From Roseobacter sp. (GTDB lineage: Bacteria > Pseudomonadota > Alphaproteobacteria > Rhodobacterales > Rhodobacteraceae): a stretch of 12,064 nucleotides of DNA. The notes below the pieces were generated by a model. The model had not been told where the DNA came from and searched no databases. It was given only the letters and a program-made list of their open reading frames with translations. A program made the position numbers and the translations under genes. Positions 1 through 6,911 of the stretch are shown here, in pieces (position 1 is the first letter of the stretch; every line of letters begins with the position of its first letter). Location: positions 1 to 12,064 of the forward strand of contig JAGXHB010000100.1 in assembly GCA_024636425.1 (NCBI GenBank), written 5' to 3'.

Positions 1-325
1 GCTTTAACGCAGCCTCGACCGCCTCGGATCCGCCGGACACCAGATAGACGCGGTCCAGATCGCCGGGGGCGTGTTCGATCAGCAGATCGGCCAGCGTTTC
101 GGCGGGTTCCGACGTGAAAAACCCGGTATGCGCATAGGCAAGGTTGTCAAGTTGCGCCTTGATCGCGTCGATCACCGCTTGGTCGCCGTGCCCCAGACAC
201 GACACCGCCGCACCGCCCGAGGCATCCAGATACTGCTTGCCGCTTGCGTCAGTCAGATAGCACCCCTGCCCCGACACAGCGACGGGGGGCAGGTTGCGGG
301 TGTGGCGCGGAAAGATATGGGACAT
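1..325 (-). CDS. Class III (omega-amino acid) PLP aminotransferase, N-terminal part
   Basis: This is the N-terminal 108 codons of a PLP-dependent class III aminotransferase; the rest lies beyond the left edge (the family is usually 420-460 residues). It begins MSHIFPRHTRNLPPV. The usual early beta-strand region follows (GCYLTDASGKQYLDASGG, about residues 22-39), then GHGDQAVIDAIKAQL and, near the edge, the PLP phosphate-loop motif SGGSEAVEAALK (about 97-108). The catalytic lysine is not in the window. The ATG at 325 is preceded by AAGGA with 8-nt spacing. It follows the C45-family gene by 23 bp and is probably the next cistron of the same operon. Class III enzymes act on omega-amino groups of compounds such as GABA, beta-alanine, taurine, putrescine or ornithine, which fits a pathway producing amines. 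The substrate cannot be read from this fragment. The family call is secure; specificity is unknown. Confidence 0.93.
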   Translation of the reverse strand, partial: MSHIFPRHTRNLPPVAVSGQGCYLTDASGKQYLDASGGAAVSCLGHGDQAVIDAIKAQLDNLAYAHTGFFTSEPAETLADLLIEHAPGDLDRVYLVSGGSEAVEAALK

Positions 326-348
326 TGTTCTGGTCCTTGAGCGTGGGG

Positions 349-1320
349 TCAGGCGGCACCGGGCAGCAGCACATTGCGCGACCCTTCCTCGAAATTGTCA
401 ATCGATTGCGGCCAGACCGTGCCGGGCCAGCGCAATTCCATCTCGCGTTTGCGGGGCCGATAGACGGCCGTGTAAAGCGTGCCGAACCCCGCGTTGAACT
501 GATGCGAATAAAGCGGCGGTTTCAGGAACGTGCTGATGAATTTCTCTTCGGGGTCACGGTGAAACCGCAGACGTTGCAGCAGATACCGTTCGCGTTCAAT
601 CGTCGCGGTAAAGCGCGCATGGCTGATCCATTCGACCGTTTCCTGATGGTTCGTGGCCACGGCTGCATTGGTAATCACCGCCTCGCGGTCCGGTGCCATG
701 AAGGCGGTCAGATACTTGCGCTTCCGGTCCAGCACGGTGACGTTATAGCTCATATGCGTCGGGACACGGGCCAGCACTGCGCCTGCTTCCTCTGTGTTTT
801 TGCAGGTTTGAAGGACATAGCGCAGGATAAGCGGCACACCGAAGCCGACGCCCACAACGCGCCTGCCACCAAAGGTCAGCGAGATGGAAAGCCCTGCATC
901 ATTCACGCCATCCACCAGCCCGAACAGCCCGTCGGACGTGCCCATGACCTTGCGCCCCTGCCAGCCCGTATGCAGCACCAGACTGTCGAAGGCGTTGATA
1001 TTATAGTCATAGTTGCGCACCATGACCGGCTCCTTGCCGCCCCAGACGGCCTGACTACAGCCAGACAGGTACGGGGGCGGGCAATAGAAGCTCAGGAAGC
1101 GCGCAGCCAGATCACCGCCGCCTGCTTTCTCGCAAAGTTCTTCATACAGCGGCACGATTTCCGGCATGTGGGTTTTCAGCGCACGCTTGCATTCCGCATA
1201 GGTCGGGCGCACGGCTTCGCCCTCCTTCAACCACCAGTCGCGGTAGTGAGGCCAGTATTCGGCGAAAAGCCCGGCCCATTTGGGACCGGGCAATTCTTCT
1301 GAAATGGCACGCCACAGCAT
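349..1320 (-). CDS. C45 / acyl-CoA:6-APA acyltransferase (AAT)-like Ntn-hydrolase
   Basis: A 323-residue protein of the AAT-like, peptidase C45 branch of Ntn-hydrolases. These are made as inactive precursors that cleave themselves in front of a Cys, which then becomes the N-terminal nucleophile for amide hydrolysis or acyl transfer. The likely site is Gly87-Cys88 in LSGCSQAVW. Supporting motifs are RNYDYN (102-107), the strand GLVDGVNDAGLSISL (134-148), TNH (223-225), and NAGFGTLYTAVYRP near 276-289, all in family order. There is no signal peptide, so it should act in the cytoplasm. The ATG at 1320 has an AAGG element 7 nt upstream. It lies 20 bp after the ATP-grasp gene and 23 bp before the aminotransferase. 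I infer that it cleaves or transfers an amide formed, or met, within this pathway, possibly the ligase product. Family membership is well supported; the substrate is unknown, and a pure acyltransferase role is possible. Confidence 0.9.
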   Translation of the reverse strand: MLWRAISEELPGPKWAGLFAEYWPHYRDWWLKEGEAVRPTYAECKRALKTHMPEIVPLYEELCEKAGGGDLAARFLSFYCPPPYLSGCSQAVWGGKEPVMVRNYDYNINAFDSLVLHTGWQGRKVMGTSDGLFGLVDGVNDAGLSISLTFGGRRVVGVGFGVPLILRYVLQTCKNTEEAGAVLARVPTHMSYNVTVLDRKRKYLTAFMAPDREAVITNAAVATNHQETVEWISHARFTATIERERYLLQRLRFHRDPEEKFISTFLKPPLYSHQFNAGFGTLYTAVYRPRKREMELRWPGTVWPQSIDNFEEGSRNVLLPGAA

Positions 1321-1340
1321 GTGCTGGCCTTTCGGTTGCC

Positions 1341-2798
1341 TTACAGGATCTTGAAAGCCGGATCAGACATTGCGGGTCCGGCTTCGGCCACGGGCAAGGG
1401 ACGCCCGCTGACGGATTGCTTGATGCCGTGGATCCACTTTTTTGCGCGCTCATTCAACTGGAATGATTTGGTCATTGACCGGCCCCGCGTCACGAGGATG
1501 CCAATGTCTGCCCCTTCATAGCGGTAATCGCCCGGTTGCAGGATCCGAAGAAAAAACGCTTCATTCTCGGATTCGACGGCGCGGCGGTGATAATCGAAAC
1601 GGTCAAACACAACGCGCCCGTCTTCGAGCATCCTGTAAATGCCGGTTTCAGGGGCATCGGTACAGATATCGACGCTGTCATCGGTATGTTTGATCACCAT
1701 CTGCGACCAGCCGTCGATCATCTCGGGGTCGGCCCAACGGTTGTTCAGCTCGTCCACGTCCAGATCGAATTTCTTTTTCGAAAACTCCAGCAAGTGGAAC
1801 AGGAACAAGGGCGCATCCGCATGAGCGAACGCCGCGTGGTTTGTCATCGACGACGCGCCCGTGATGCGTGGGTTCAGCTCCCCCAGCCAAAGATCTCCGG
1901 TTTTCTTGTCGATCAGGAAATCCAGCTCGAAATAGCCCCGATATCCTTCCTTGCGCAGTTGTTCACCGAACTTAAAGGTCAGATCCCGGGCCTTTTCGCG
2001 CACCTTGGGCGGAAAGGCTGTCGACAGGATTTCGTTGCCACACCAGCCGCCGCGATAGGGTGTAAGCTCTTTAAAACCGACAAGTTCGGTCATCAACGGG
2101 CCGACGATCGTACCTTCCTTGGTGGCGCAGGCCTCGATCGCGGAGCCGCGGCAGTCGATCCGCTTCATGATCTTGATCTCGCCCTCGCCCACGATTTCGG
2201 ATTCGTGGCGGCGGAAATCGGCCTCTGACTTGATGAAAAACGTGGTGTGCCCGCTATCGCCAAACGCGGATTGCAGCACCAGATCATGACCGATGCCAGC
2301 CTTCTCGCAGGTTTTCTTGAGGCCTTCGTAATCCTTGACCTCGGCCAGCACGTTCGGAACCGAGGGCACGCCCGCCTTGTTGCCGATACGGACGGTTTCA
2401 ATCTTGTTGTCCATCTTCTGGCGCAGCTTCGCCTTGGGGAACCAGACATCAGCCCCCAGTTCCTTGGACAGACGTTCGGTTTCTTCGTCAAACATCAGGA
2501 ACACGAACTTGGGCTTGCCGCCGCGCCGCTTGATGAAGTCGATCACCTCTTTGTGCTGCAGCAGATAGTTGTTGATGTCCTCGATGGACTGAAACTCTGC
2601 GTGCGGCTGCTCGGACGGGCAGAAGACGTTCGGGTGCTTGCCGCCGTAGCAATCGATATAGCAGATATATTTGAAGTTCTTCACCCACTCATCAAGGCCC
2701 AGCAGGTTAAAGTTGGTCGCAGAGATGAAATAGACAGGGTCTTCGTTCCGGTGAAAGAACCGGCGAATTTCCGAGATATTCTTGAGAACAGTTGCCAT
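1341..2798 (-). CDS. ATP-grasp ligase (biotin carboxylase-like fold)
   Basis: A 485-residue ATP-grasp protein. The N-terminal ~125 residues form a pre-ATP-grasp region (VYFISATNFNLLGLDEW at 22-38). The core spans about 125-340: KMDNKIETVRIGNKAGVPSVP (from 128) is the usual entry helix and strand, LVLQSAFGDSGHTTFFI (173-189) includes the glycine-rich nucleotide loop, and YFELDFLID (289-297) with GELNPRITGAS (306-316) supplies the Mg-ATP ligands Glu291, Asp293, Glu307 and Asn309. A ~140-residue C-terminal region follows. Such enzymes activate a carboxylate as an acyl phosphate and join it to an amine, thiol or other nucleophile. Automated annotation may call it biotin carboxylase, but no biotin carrier or carboxyltransferase partner is nearby, so an amino-acid or amine ligase is more likely. 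The ATG at 2798 has AGGA 8 nt upstream; the spacer from the decarboxylase is 16 bp. The coupled substrates are unknown. Confidence 0.9.
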   Translation of the reverse strand: MATVLKNISEIRRFFHRNEDPVYFISATNFNLLGLDEWVKNFKYICYIDCYGGKHPNVFCPSEQPHAEFQSIEDINNYLLQHKEVIDFIKRRGGKPKFVFLMFDEETERLSKELGADVWFPKAKLRQKMDNKIETVRIGNKAGVPSVPNVLAEVKDYEGLKKTCEKAGIGHDLVLQSAFGDSGHTTFFIKSEADFRRHESEIVGEGEIKIMKRIDCRGSAIEACATKEGTIVGPLMTELVGFKELTPYRGGWCGNEILSTAFPPKVREKARDLTFKFGEQLRKEGYRGYFELDFLIDKKTGDLWLGELNPRITGASSMTNHAAFAHADAPLFLFHLLEFSKKKFDLDVDELNNRWADPEMIDGWSQMVIKHTDDSVDICTDAPETGIYRMLEDGRVVFDRFDYHRRAVESENEAFFLRILQPGDYRYEGADIGILVTRGRSMTKSFQLNERAKKWIHGIKQSVSGRPLPVAEAGPAMSDPAFKIL

Positions 2799-2814
2799 GG
2801 TTTTGGTCCTTTTC

Positions 2815-5553
2815 TTATTCAGGGGAAGACGAGAGGTTTTTCTTGCGCACGCGTTTCAGCGCCGCATCGGTAAAGACACGCAGGCCCAGATCGGGGCGGT
2901 ACCCGTGGATTTCGCTGACATCGAGCGCGCGCATGAACGACAGGATTTCCTGACTGACCACCTGTCCGGGCACAAGGATCGGAAAGCCGGGGGGATAAGG
3001 GATGATAAAGCTGGCCGAAACGACCGTCTTGCCCGCATCCATCGCGTCCTTGAGGGTGCCGTCCAGTTCCAGGTAATCGGTGTTCTTTTCATCATAGGCC
3101 AGAAAGAATGCCGTGCGGATGTCGCCCTCGCTGGTGATATTGTCGTTGCGAAACGCCTCGTGAAAGCGGCTGAAGTCGGGCAGCGGCGGGTAGCGTTCCA
3201 TCAGGTTTGAAACGCGGTTGTCAAAGGACCGACGCTCCATCTTGCTGGCGTCGTCCAGACGGTCATCCAAAGACTTTGCGATCTCGACCAGCACTTCGAT
3301 CAGATACGCGACCGATGACCGCGTCGTGCCGATGTTGGTCATGAAAAGCACGGTATTGCGCGAGGTCTTGTTGATCTGGATGCCGTATTTATCCATCAGG
3401 ATATCGGTCTTGAACGTGTCACCGTCCCAGCCCGTGCCCCCCACCAGCAGGGTCACCCGACTGGCATCCAGAACGAACTGGTCTTTTTCCCAGCAGTCCC
3501 ACATGTCCGTCCAGCCTTGTTCCTGATCGTAATAGCTGGTCACACCGCTTTCGCGGTATTCTTCGGGGATCATGTCGCCCGCCGTCAGCACCTTGAAGTA
3601 TTTCGACAGCAAGGGATGGTCTGCAATCGCGCGGCGCATGGAAAGTGCTGCTTCGATCTGGCGCTGGACGAATTCGAAACCTTCAAGTTCGACCTGACGC
3701 CGGCCGACATCCAGCGACGCGATGATCTGATAGTTCGGCGATGTCGAGGTGTGCGTCATGTACGCCTCGTGAAACGACTGTTCGACCTCGCCTTTGAAGT
3801 CCTGATCGTTGACGTGGATCATCGACCCTTGCCGCAGCGATGTGAGCGTCTTGTGCGTCGATTGCGTGGTATAGACCCGCACGCGCGCATTCGGTGGCGG
3901 GATCAGGCGCGTGTTCAGCAGGGTCTCATCATCTGCATCTTTCAGCTTGGCCTGCTGTTTGTCGTAGGCTTCGATATGACGTGCCGACTTGAACCGTTCG
4001 CGCAACGTATTGGCCGCGTTCATTCCGGTGCGCTGACGGTACGTCGGGTTAAAGCGCGCAAAGGCAAACCATGCCTCGTCCCACAGAAAAATCAGGTCGG
4101 GCTTGATCGCCAGACATTCTTCCATGACGCGTTCGACGTTATAGACCAGCCCGTCAAAGGTGCAGTTCGTCAGCAGCAGCATGCGGACCTGATCCAGCTT
4201 TCCGGCTGCCTTGAGCGCCAGAAGCTGATGCTTGATCTCGCGCAGGGGCACGGCACCGTACATCGAGTATTCATTCAGCGGATAGCTATCCAGATAGCAG
4301 ACCTGCGCCCCCGCCAGCACCATGCCGTAATGGTGTGATTTGTGGCAATCGCGGTCGACGAGCACGATATCACCGGGCCGCACCAGCGCCTGCACGACGA
4401 TCTTGTTGCAGGTCGATGTGCCATTGGTGGCAAAGAAGGTCTGCTTCGATCCGAAAGCGCGGGATGCAAGTTCCTGCGCTTCCTTGATGGGTCCGTGCGG
4501 TTCCAGCAGGCTATCAAGCCCGCCCGACGTGGCGGAGGTTTCGGCAAGGAATATGTTGGGTCCGTAGAACGCGCCCATATCCTGGATCCAGTGCGACCGC
4601 GTAATCGACTTGCCCCGGCTGATCGGCATCGCGTGAAACACGCCTGTCGGCTGCTTGGAATATTCGACAAGAGCCGTGAAGAAAGGCGATTTGTTACGGG
4701 CCTGAACACCGCGCAGGATGTTCAGGTGCAATTCCATGAAGTCTTCCTGATTGTAGAACACCCGCCGACAGATCCCCAGATCAAGCCCGGCAATATCCTC
4801 GACCGAGCGTTCCGTGACGAGATAGGCGTCAAGCTCCGGACGGACCTTGGCGATCATCCGGCAAAGCTCGGGCCCATAATTTTCAGGCAGCAGCGCGTCG
4901 ATCTCTTCCTGGCCGCCTGCGCGGGCCAGCGACTTTGCCAGGATTGGCACATCCATCTTCGACTTGAGCGTCAAACCGGGGCGCACGACGATGGCCTGAA
5001 TGTTGTGGTTGAACAGTACGGCGATCAGTGCATCTTCGATCGATTTGACGACGACCGCTTCGTAGATGAACGGGTCTTCAACACGGCGCATGCGCGTGAC
5101 GTTAGACTTGAGCCAACGCTCCTGCTGTTCGCCGACATCATCGACGATCAGCACTTCGAAATAGGGTTTTGTCAGCGCGCGCGCTTCGGGGCTCAGCATT
5201 GCCTCGTCATCGTGCTCCTCGCTGTCGATACTGTCGCGTTCCAGCGGGATGGTCCGGCGGCGATAGGCACCCGTGGTCAGCGCGCGGGTGATCCGATTGA
5301 CGGCAAATGCAAGGTCTTCGAAACTGCCGTGCGCCAGCATGCGTTGCAGATGCTCAAAGGCCGACATGCCCGGAAACGCCCAATAGGGTTCAATCAGCGC
5401 AAGCGATGAAAAAAGCCGCTCGCATTTCTCTTTGAGCGCTTCCTTCTGGGCAGCGTCGGGCGCACGGTTCAGACCGGCGGCAGCTTCGCGTAGGGCGCTC
5501 CACCGGTCTGATCGCAACTGAATAGCCGACGAATAGTCGTTCATAGAATGCAT
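2815..5553 (-). CDS. Large PLP-dependent Orn/Lys/Arg decarboxylase family protein
   Basis: A 912-residue fold-type I PLP enzyme of the Orn/Lys/Arg decarboxylase family, longer than the usual ~710-760. Residues 1-125 are a helical extension. Then comes a receiver-like wing domain (YFEVLIVDDVGEQQERW, from about 131). The PLP core has TSATSGGLDSL (339-349), TFFATNGTSTCNKIV (372-386), DRDCHKSHHYG (400-410), LWDEAW (490-495, Asp492 for the pyridine nitrogen) and QSTHKTLTSLRQG (564-576), with Lys568 as the Schiff-base lysine. The C-terminal hallmark YPPGFPILVPGQ is at 853-864. It should decarboxylate a basic or related amino acid to an amine; arginine, lysine and ornithine cannot be separated here. 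I chose the ATG at 5553 because GGAG lies 8 nt upstream; GTG at 5589 would add 12 residues and ATG at 5544 would remove 3. It is followed 16 bp later by the ATP-grasp gene, implying that the amine product is handed to a ligase. Confidence 0.92.
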   Translation of the reverse strand: MHSMNDYSSAIQLRSDRWSALREAAAGLNRAPDAAQKEALKEKCERLFSSLALIEPYWAFPGMSAFEHLQRMLAHGSFEDLAFAVNRITRALTTGAYRRRTIPLERDSIDSEEHDDEAMLSPEARALTKPYFEVLIVDDVGEQQERWLKSNVTRMRRVEDPFIYEAVVVKSIEDALIAVLFNHNIQAIVVRPGLTLKSKMDVPILAKSLARAGGQEEIDALLPENYGPELCRMIAKVRPELDAYLVTERSVEDIAGLDLGICRRVFYNQEDFMELHLNILRGVQARNKSPFFTALVEYSKQPTGVFHAMPISRGKSITRSHWIQDMGAFYGPNIFLAETSATSGGLDSLLEPHGPIKEAQELASRAFGSKQTFFATNGTSTCNKIVVQALVRPGDIVLVDRDCHKSHHYGMVLAGAQVCYLDSYPLNEYSMYGAVPLREIKHQLLALKAAGKLDQVRMLLLTNCTFDGLVYNVERVMEECLAIKPDLIFLWDEAWFAFARFNPTYRQRTGMNAANTLRERFKSARHIEAYDKQQAKLKDADDETLLNTRLIPPPNARVRVYTTQSTHKTLTSLRQGSMIHVNDQDFKGEVEQSFHEAYMTHTSTSPNYQIIASLDVGRRQVELEGFEFVQRQIEAALSMRRAIADHPLLSKYFKVLTAGDMIPEEYRESGVTSYYDQEQGWTDMWDCWEKDQFVLDASRVTLLVGGTGWDGDTFKTDILMDKYGIQINKTSRNTVLFMTNIGTTRSSVAYLIEVLVEIAKSLDDRLDDASKMERRSFDNRVSNLMERYPPLPDFSRFHEAFRNDNITSEGDIRTAFFLAYDEKNTDYLELDGTLKDAMDAGKTVVSASFIIPYPPGFPILVPGQVVSQEILSFMRALDVSEIHGYRPDLGLRVFTDAALKRVRKKNLSSSPE

Positions 5554-5561
5554 CAATCGTA

Positions 5562-5565
5562 CTCC
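5562..5565 (-). promoter_or_regulatory. Ribosome binding site deciding the decarboxylase start
   Basis: GGAG on the minus strand, 8 nt before the ATG at 5553, is the best Shine-Dalgarno match near the three candidate starts. The upstream GTG at 5589 has only a weak GGGA, partly inside a stem-loop. The ATG at 5544 would sit 17 nt from GGAG, too far. Confidence 0.65.
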
Positions 5566-5596
5566 AATGTGGGCGTCACGCTGATACACTCTAGAT

Positions 5597-5617
5597 CCCG
5601 GTCAGATGTTGACCAGG
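5597..5617 (-). other. Intercistronic stem-loop between nitrilase and decarboxylase genes
   Basis: On the minus strand CCTGGTCA, loop ACATC, TGACCGGG forms an 8-bp stem with one G-U pair. It lies 15 nt after the nitrilase stop codon and upstream of the decarboxylase ribosome binding site. No T-run follows, so an intrinsic terminator is unlikely. It is better explained as an RNA processing or 3'-end stabilising element that could set different expression for the flanking genes. Seen directly; function inferred. Confidence 0.5.
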
Positions 5618-5632
5618 CCGGAGGGCAGCAAC

Positions 5633-6745
5633 TTAGCCGCTGGATGTTTCCCCGCCGCCGGCAGGATCGCCGGGCGCTACGGGTGGATTAGGTGTCGCAG
5701 CCGTTGGCACGACTGGGGCGGATGCCGCTCCAGCCAGGTTCGCCGTGCCTGCGGTCGGATTGGGCTGTGGCTCGGGCGCAAAGGCTGGCTGCGGTGTCGC
5801 GAACCCTGCCATTGCTTCCTGACCCTTGAAGGCGGGCACGCCCGGAACGCGCTGTGCGGGCACGTCAACGTGCAGACCCGAACGGCTGCCTTGCTGGGGC
5901 ACTTCAAGCGGGCCAAGCGTGTTGAGGTAAGCATCTGTGCCACTGGCGCGGTCGTAAACAGAAAAGTCTGTGGACCGGTCACGGAAGGACTTCAGAACCT
6001 GGCCCAACCCCTTCATGCCGGTTTCGCGCTGACGGCGTACCATCGACAGATCAACCTCGATCGGGAACATGTCTTCCTGACCGGCGGATTGGTGCAGAAC
6101 CATGGATGTAGGATCGACAACAAGCGATTTGCCCACGCCGCCGGCACCCAAGCCATTGACGGCAAAGACATAGCACTGGAATTGCGCTGCGGTGGACCTT
6201 GCAATCGCAAGCTCTGCATCGCGGTCGGTGGTACCGGTCAGAACCGGGGTCAGCAATACCTCGACCCCTTGGCTGGTCAACTGGCGCGTGGTTTCAGGGA
6301 ACCACATGTCATAGCAGATCGAAAGGCCGAACCGCCCGACGTCTGGCACGTCAAACACGCAGAACTCGGTGCCTGCCGCGATGCCGGATTCGTAGGGCCG
6401 GAACGGGAACATCTTGGCATAGCGGCGGATGATCTCGCCCTCGGGGTTGATCACGACGGCGGTGTTATAGATCCGCCCGTCTTCGGGGCTTTTCAAAAAC
6501 ATCGACCCGGGGATCAGCCAGACACGGTGCTTGCGCGCCGCTTCCTGAAACTGGGTCAGCGCTTCGTTTTCAGGTGGCAGCGCGTACCGGTCAAGAGGGC
6601 CGAAAGCGGCCAGCTCGGAAAATAGGACCATCTGGGTCCAGGGAAAGCGCGCCATGAGAATATCAAGGCGCTGGATCATGCCCGCAACGTTTGATTCAAG
6701 GGCGTTGACGTACATTTGCACGCCTGCGATTGCGAAAGGTGTCAT
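5633..6745 (-). CDS. Carbon-nitrogen hydrolase (nitrilase superfamily amidohydrolase)
   Basis: A 370-residue nitrilase-superfamily enzyme with a complete Glu-Lys-Cys triad: Glu44 in FSELAAFG, Lys111 in RYAKMFPF and Cys144 in LSICYDMWFPE. The catalytic domain covers about residues 3-265. These enzymes hydrolyse amides, carbamoyl amines or nitriles through a Cys thioester. The CxDxWFPE pattern around the nucleophile resembles N-carbamoylputrescine amidases (AguB type), which would suit a neighbouring amino-acid decarboxylase, but the motif also occurs in other amidase branches, so I assign no substrate. After ~280 the protein changes to a Pro/Ala/Gly-rich low-complexity tail of about 85 residues, unusual for the family and probably disordered. 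No signal peptide is seen. The ATG at 6745 has GGAG 9 nt upstream and overlaps the stop of a possible small ORF as ATGA. The spacer to the decarboxylase start is 79 bp. Confidence 0.92.
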   Translation of the reverse strand: MTPFAIAGVQMYVNALESNVAGMIQRLDILMARFPWTQMVLFSELAAFGPLDRYALPPENEALTQFQEAARKHRVWLIPGSMFLKSPEDGRIYNTAVVINPEGEIIRRYAKMFPFRPYESGIAAGTEFCVFDVPDVGRFGLSICYDMWFPETTRQLTSQGVEVLLTPVLTGTTDRDAELAIARSTAAQFQCYVFAVNGLGAGGVGKSLVVDPTSMVLHQSAGQEDMFPIEVDLSMVRRQRETGMKGLGQVLKSFRDRSTDFSVYDRASGTDAYLNTLGPLEVPQQGSRSGLHVDVPAQRVPGVPAFKGQEAMAGFATPQPAFAPEPQPNPTAGTANLAGAASAPVVPTAATPNPPVAPGDPAGGGETSSG

Positions 6746-6897
6746 AACTGGTCACTCCGTCCAATGGGGGTGATCCGGCGGGAAAGATCCCCGCCAAATG
6801 CCCGCGTTGAACTGTCCATATCCCGAGCGTTCAGGATATTAAACAGATGACTTGGTGATACCATCGGTGCCCGTTGCATGGCTTCTATGCGTAACAT
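6742..6897 (-). CDS. Possible 51-codon small ORF, unrecognised
   Basis: Between the permease stop and the nitrilase start an open frame runs from ATG 6897 to a TGA that overlaps the nitrilase ATG as ATGA, the classic arrangement for translational coupling. The product begins MLRIEAMQRAPMV and ends RRITPIGRSDQL; it is hydrophilic, with no membrane segment or motif I recognise. AGGA lies 12 nt before the ATG, but only 6 nt before an in-frame TTG at 6903, so the true start is unclear. The same DNA contains two stem-loops, so the region may be an untranslated structured spacer instead. At 51 codons the open frame could be chance. Low confidence. Confidence 0.2.
   Translation of the reverse strand: MLRIEAMQRAPMVSPSHLFNILNARDMDSSTRAFGGDLSRRITPIGRSDQL
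6777..6795 (-). other. GC-rich stem-loop in the leader of the nitrilase gene
   Basis: On the minus strand GGCGGG, loop GATCTTT, CCCGCC forms a perfect 6-bp GC-only stem. It ends 31 nt before the nitrilase ATG. No T-run follows, so it is not a standard terminator. It may act in mRNA processing or in tuning nitrilase translation. Structure seen; role inferred. Confidence 0.45.
6818..6839 (-). other. Stem-loop downstream of the TRAP permease gene
   Basis: On the minus strand ATATCCTGA, loop ACGC, TCGGGATAT gives a 9-bp stem with one G-U pair, 72 nt after the permease stop. A second stem-loop lies 22 nt further on. Neither is followed by T residues. Together they make the permease-nitrilase spacer a structured RNA segment, possibly a processing point separating the transport part of the message from the enzyme part. 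Confidence 0.5.
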
Positions 6898-6911
6898 GCA
6901 CAAAATGTTTC

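Noticed and set aside
244..1302. Plus-strand open frame of 352 codons opposite the C45 gene
   Set aside because: It is antisense to a gene with clear family motifs, has no recognisable domain and a Arg/His/Gln-rich composition typical of shadow frames in high-GC DNA.
1341..2798. Biotin carboxylase of an acyl-CoA or urea carboxylase
   Set aside because: The ATP-grasp core fits, but there is no biotin carrier or carboxyltransferase gene nearby, and the context is amine and amide metabolism.
4342..5409. Plus-strand open frame of 355 codons opposite the decarboxylase
   Set aside because: Shadow of the PLP enzyme on the other strand; no motif and no supported ribosome binding site.
5554..5589. 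GTG at 5589 as the decarboxylase start
   Set aside because: Its upstream GGGA is weak and partly in a stem-loop, whereas the ATG at 5553 has GGAG at 8-nt spacing. Not fully excluded.
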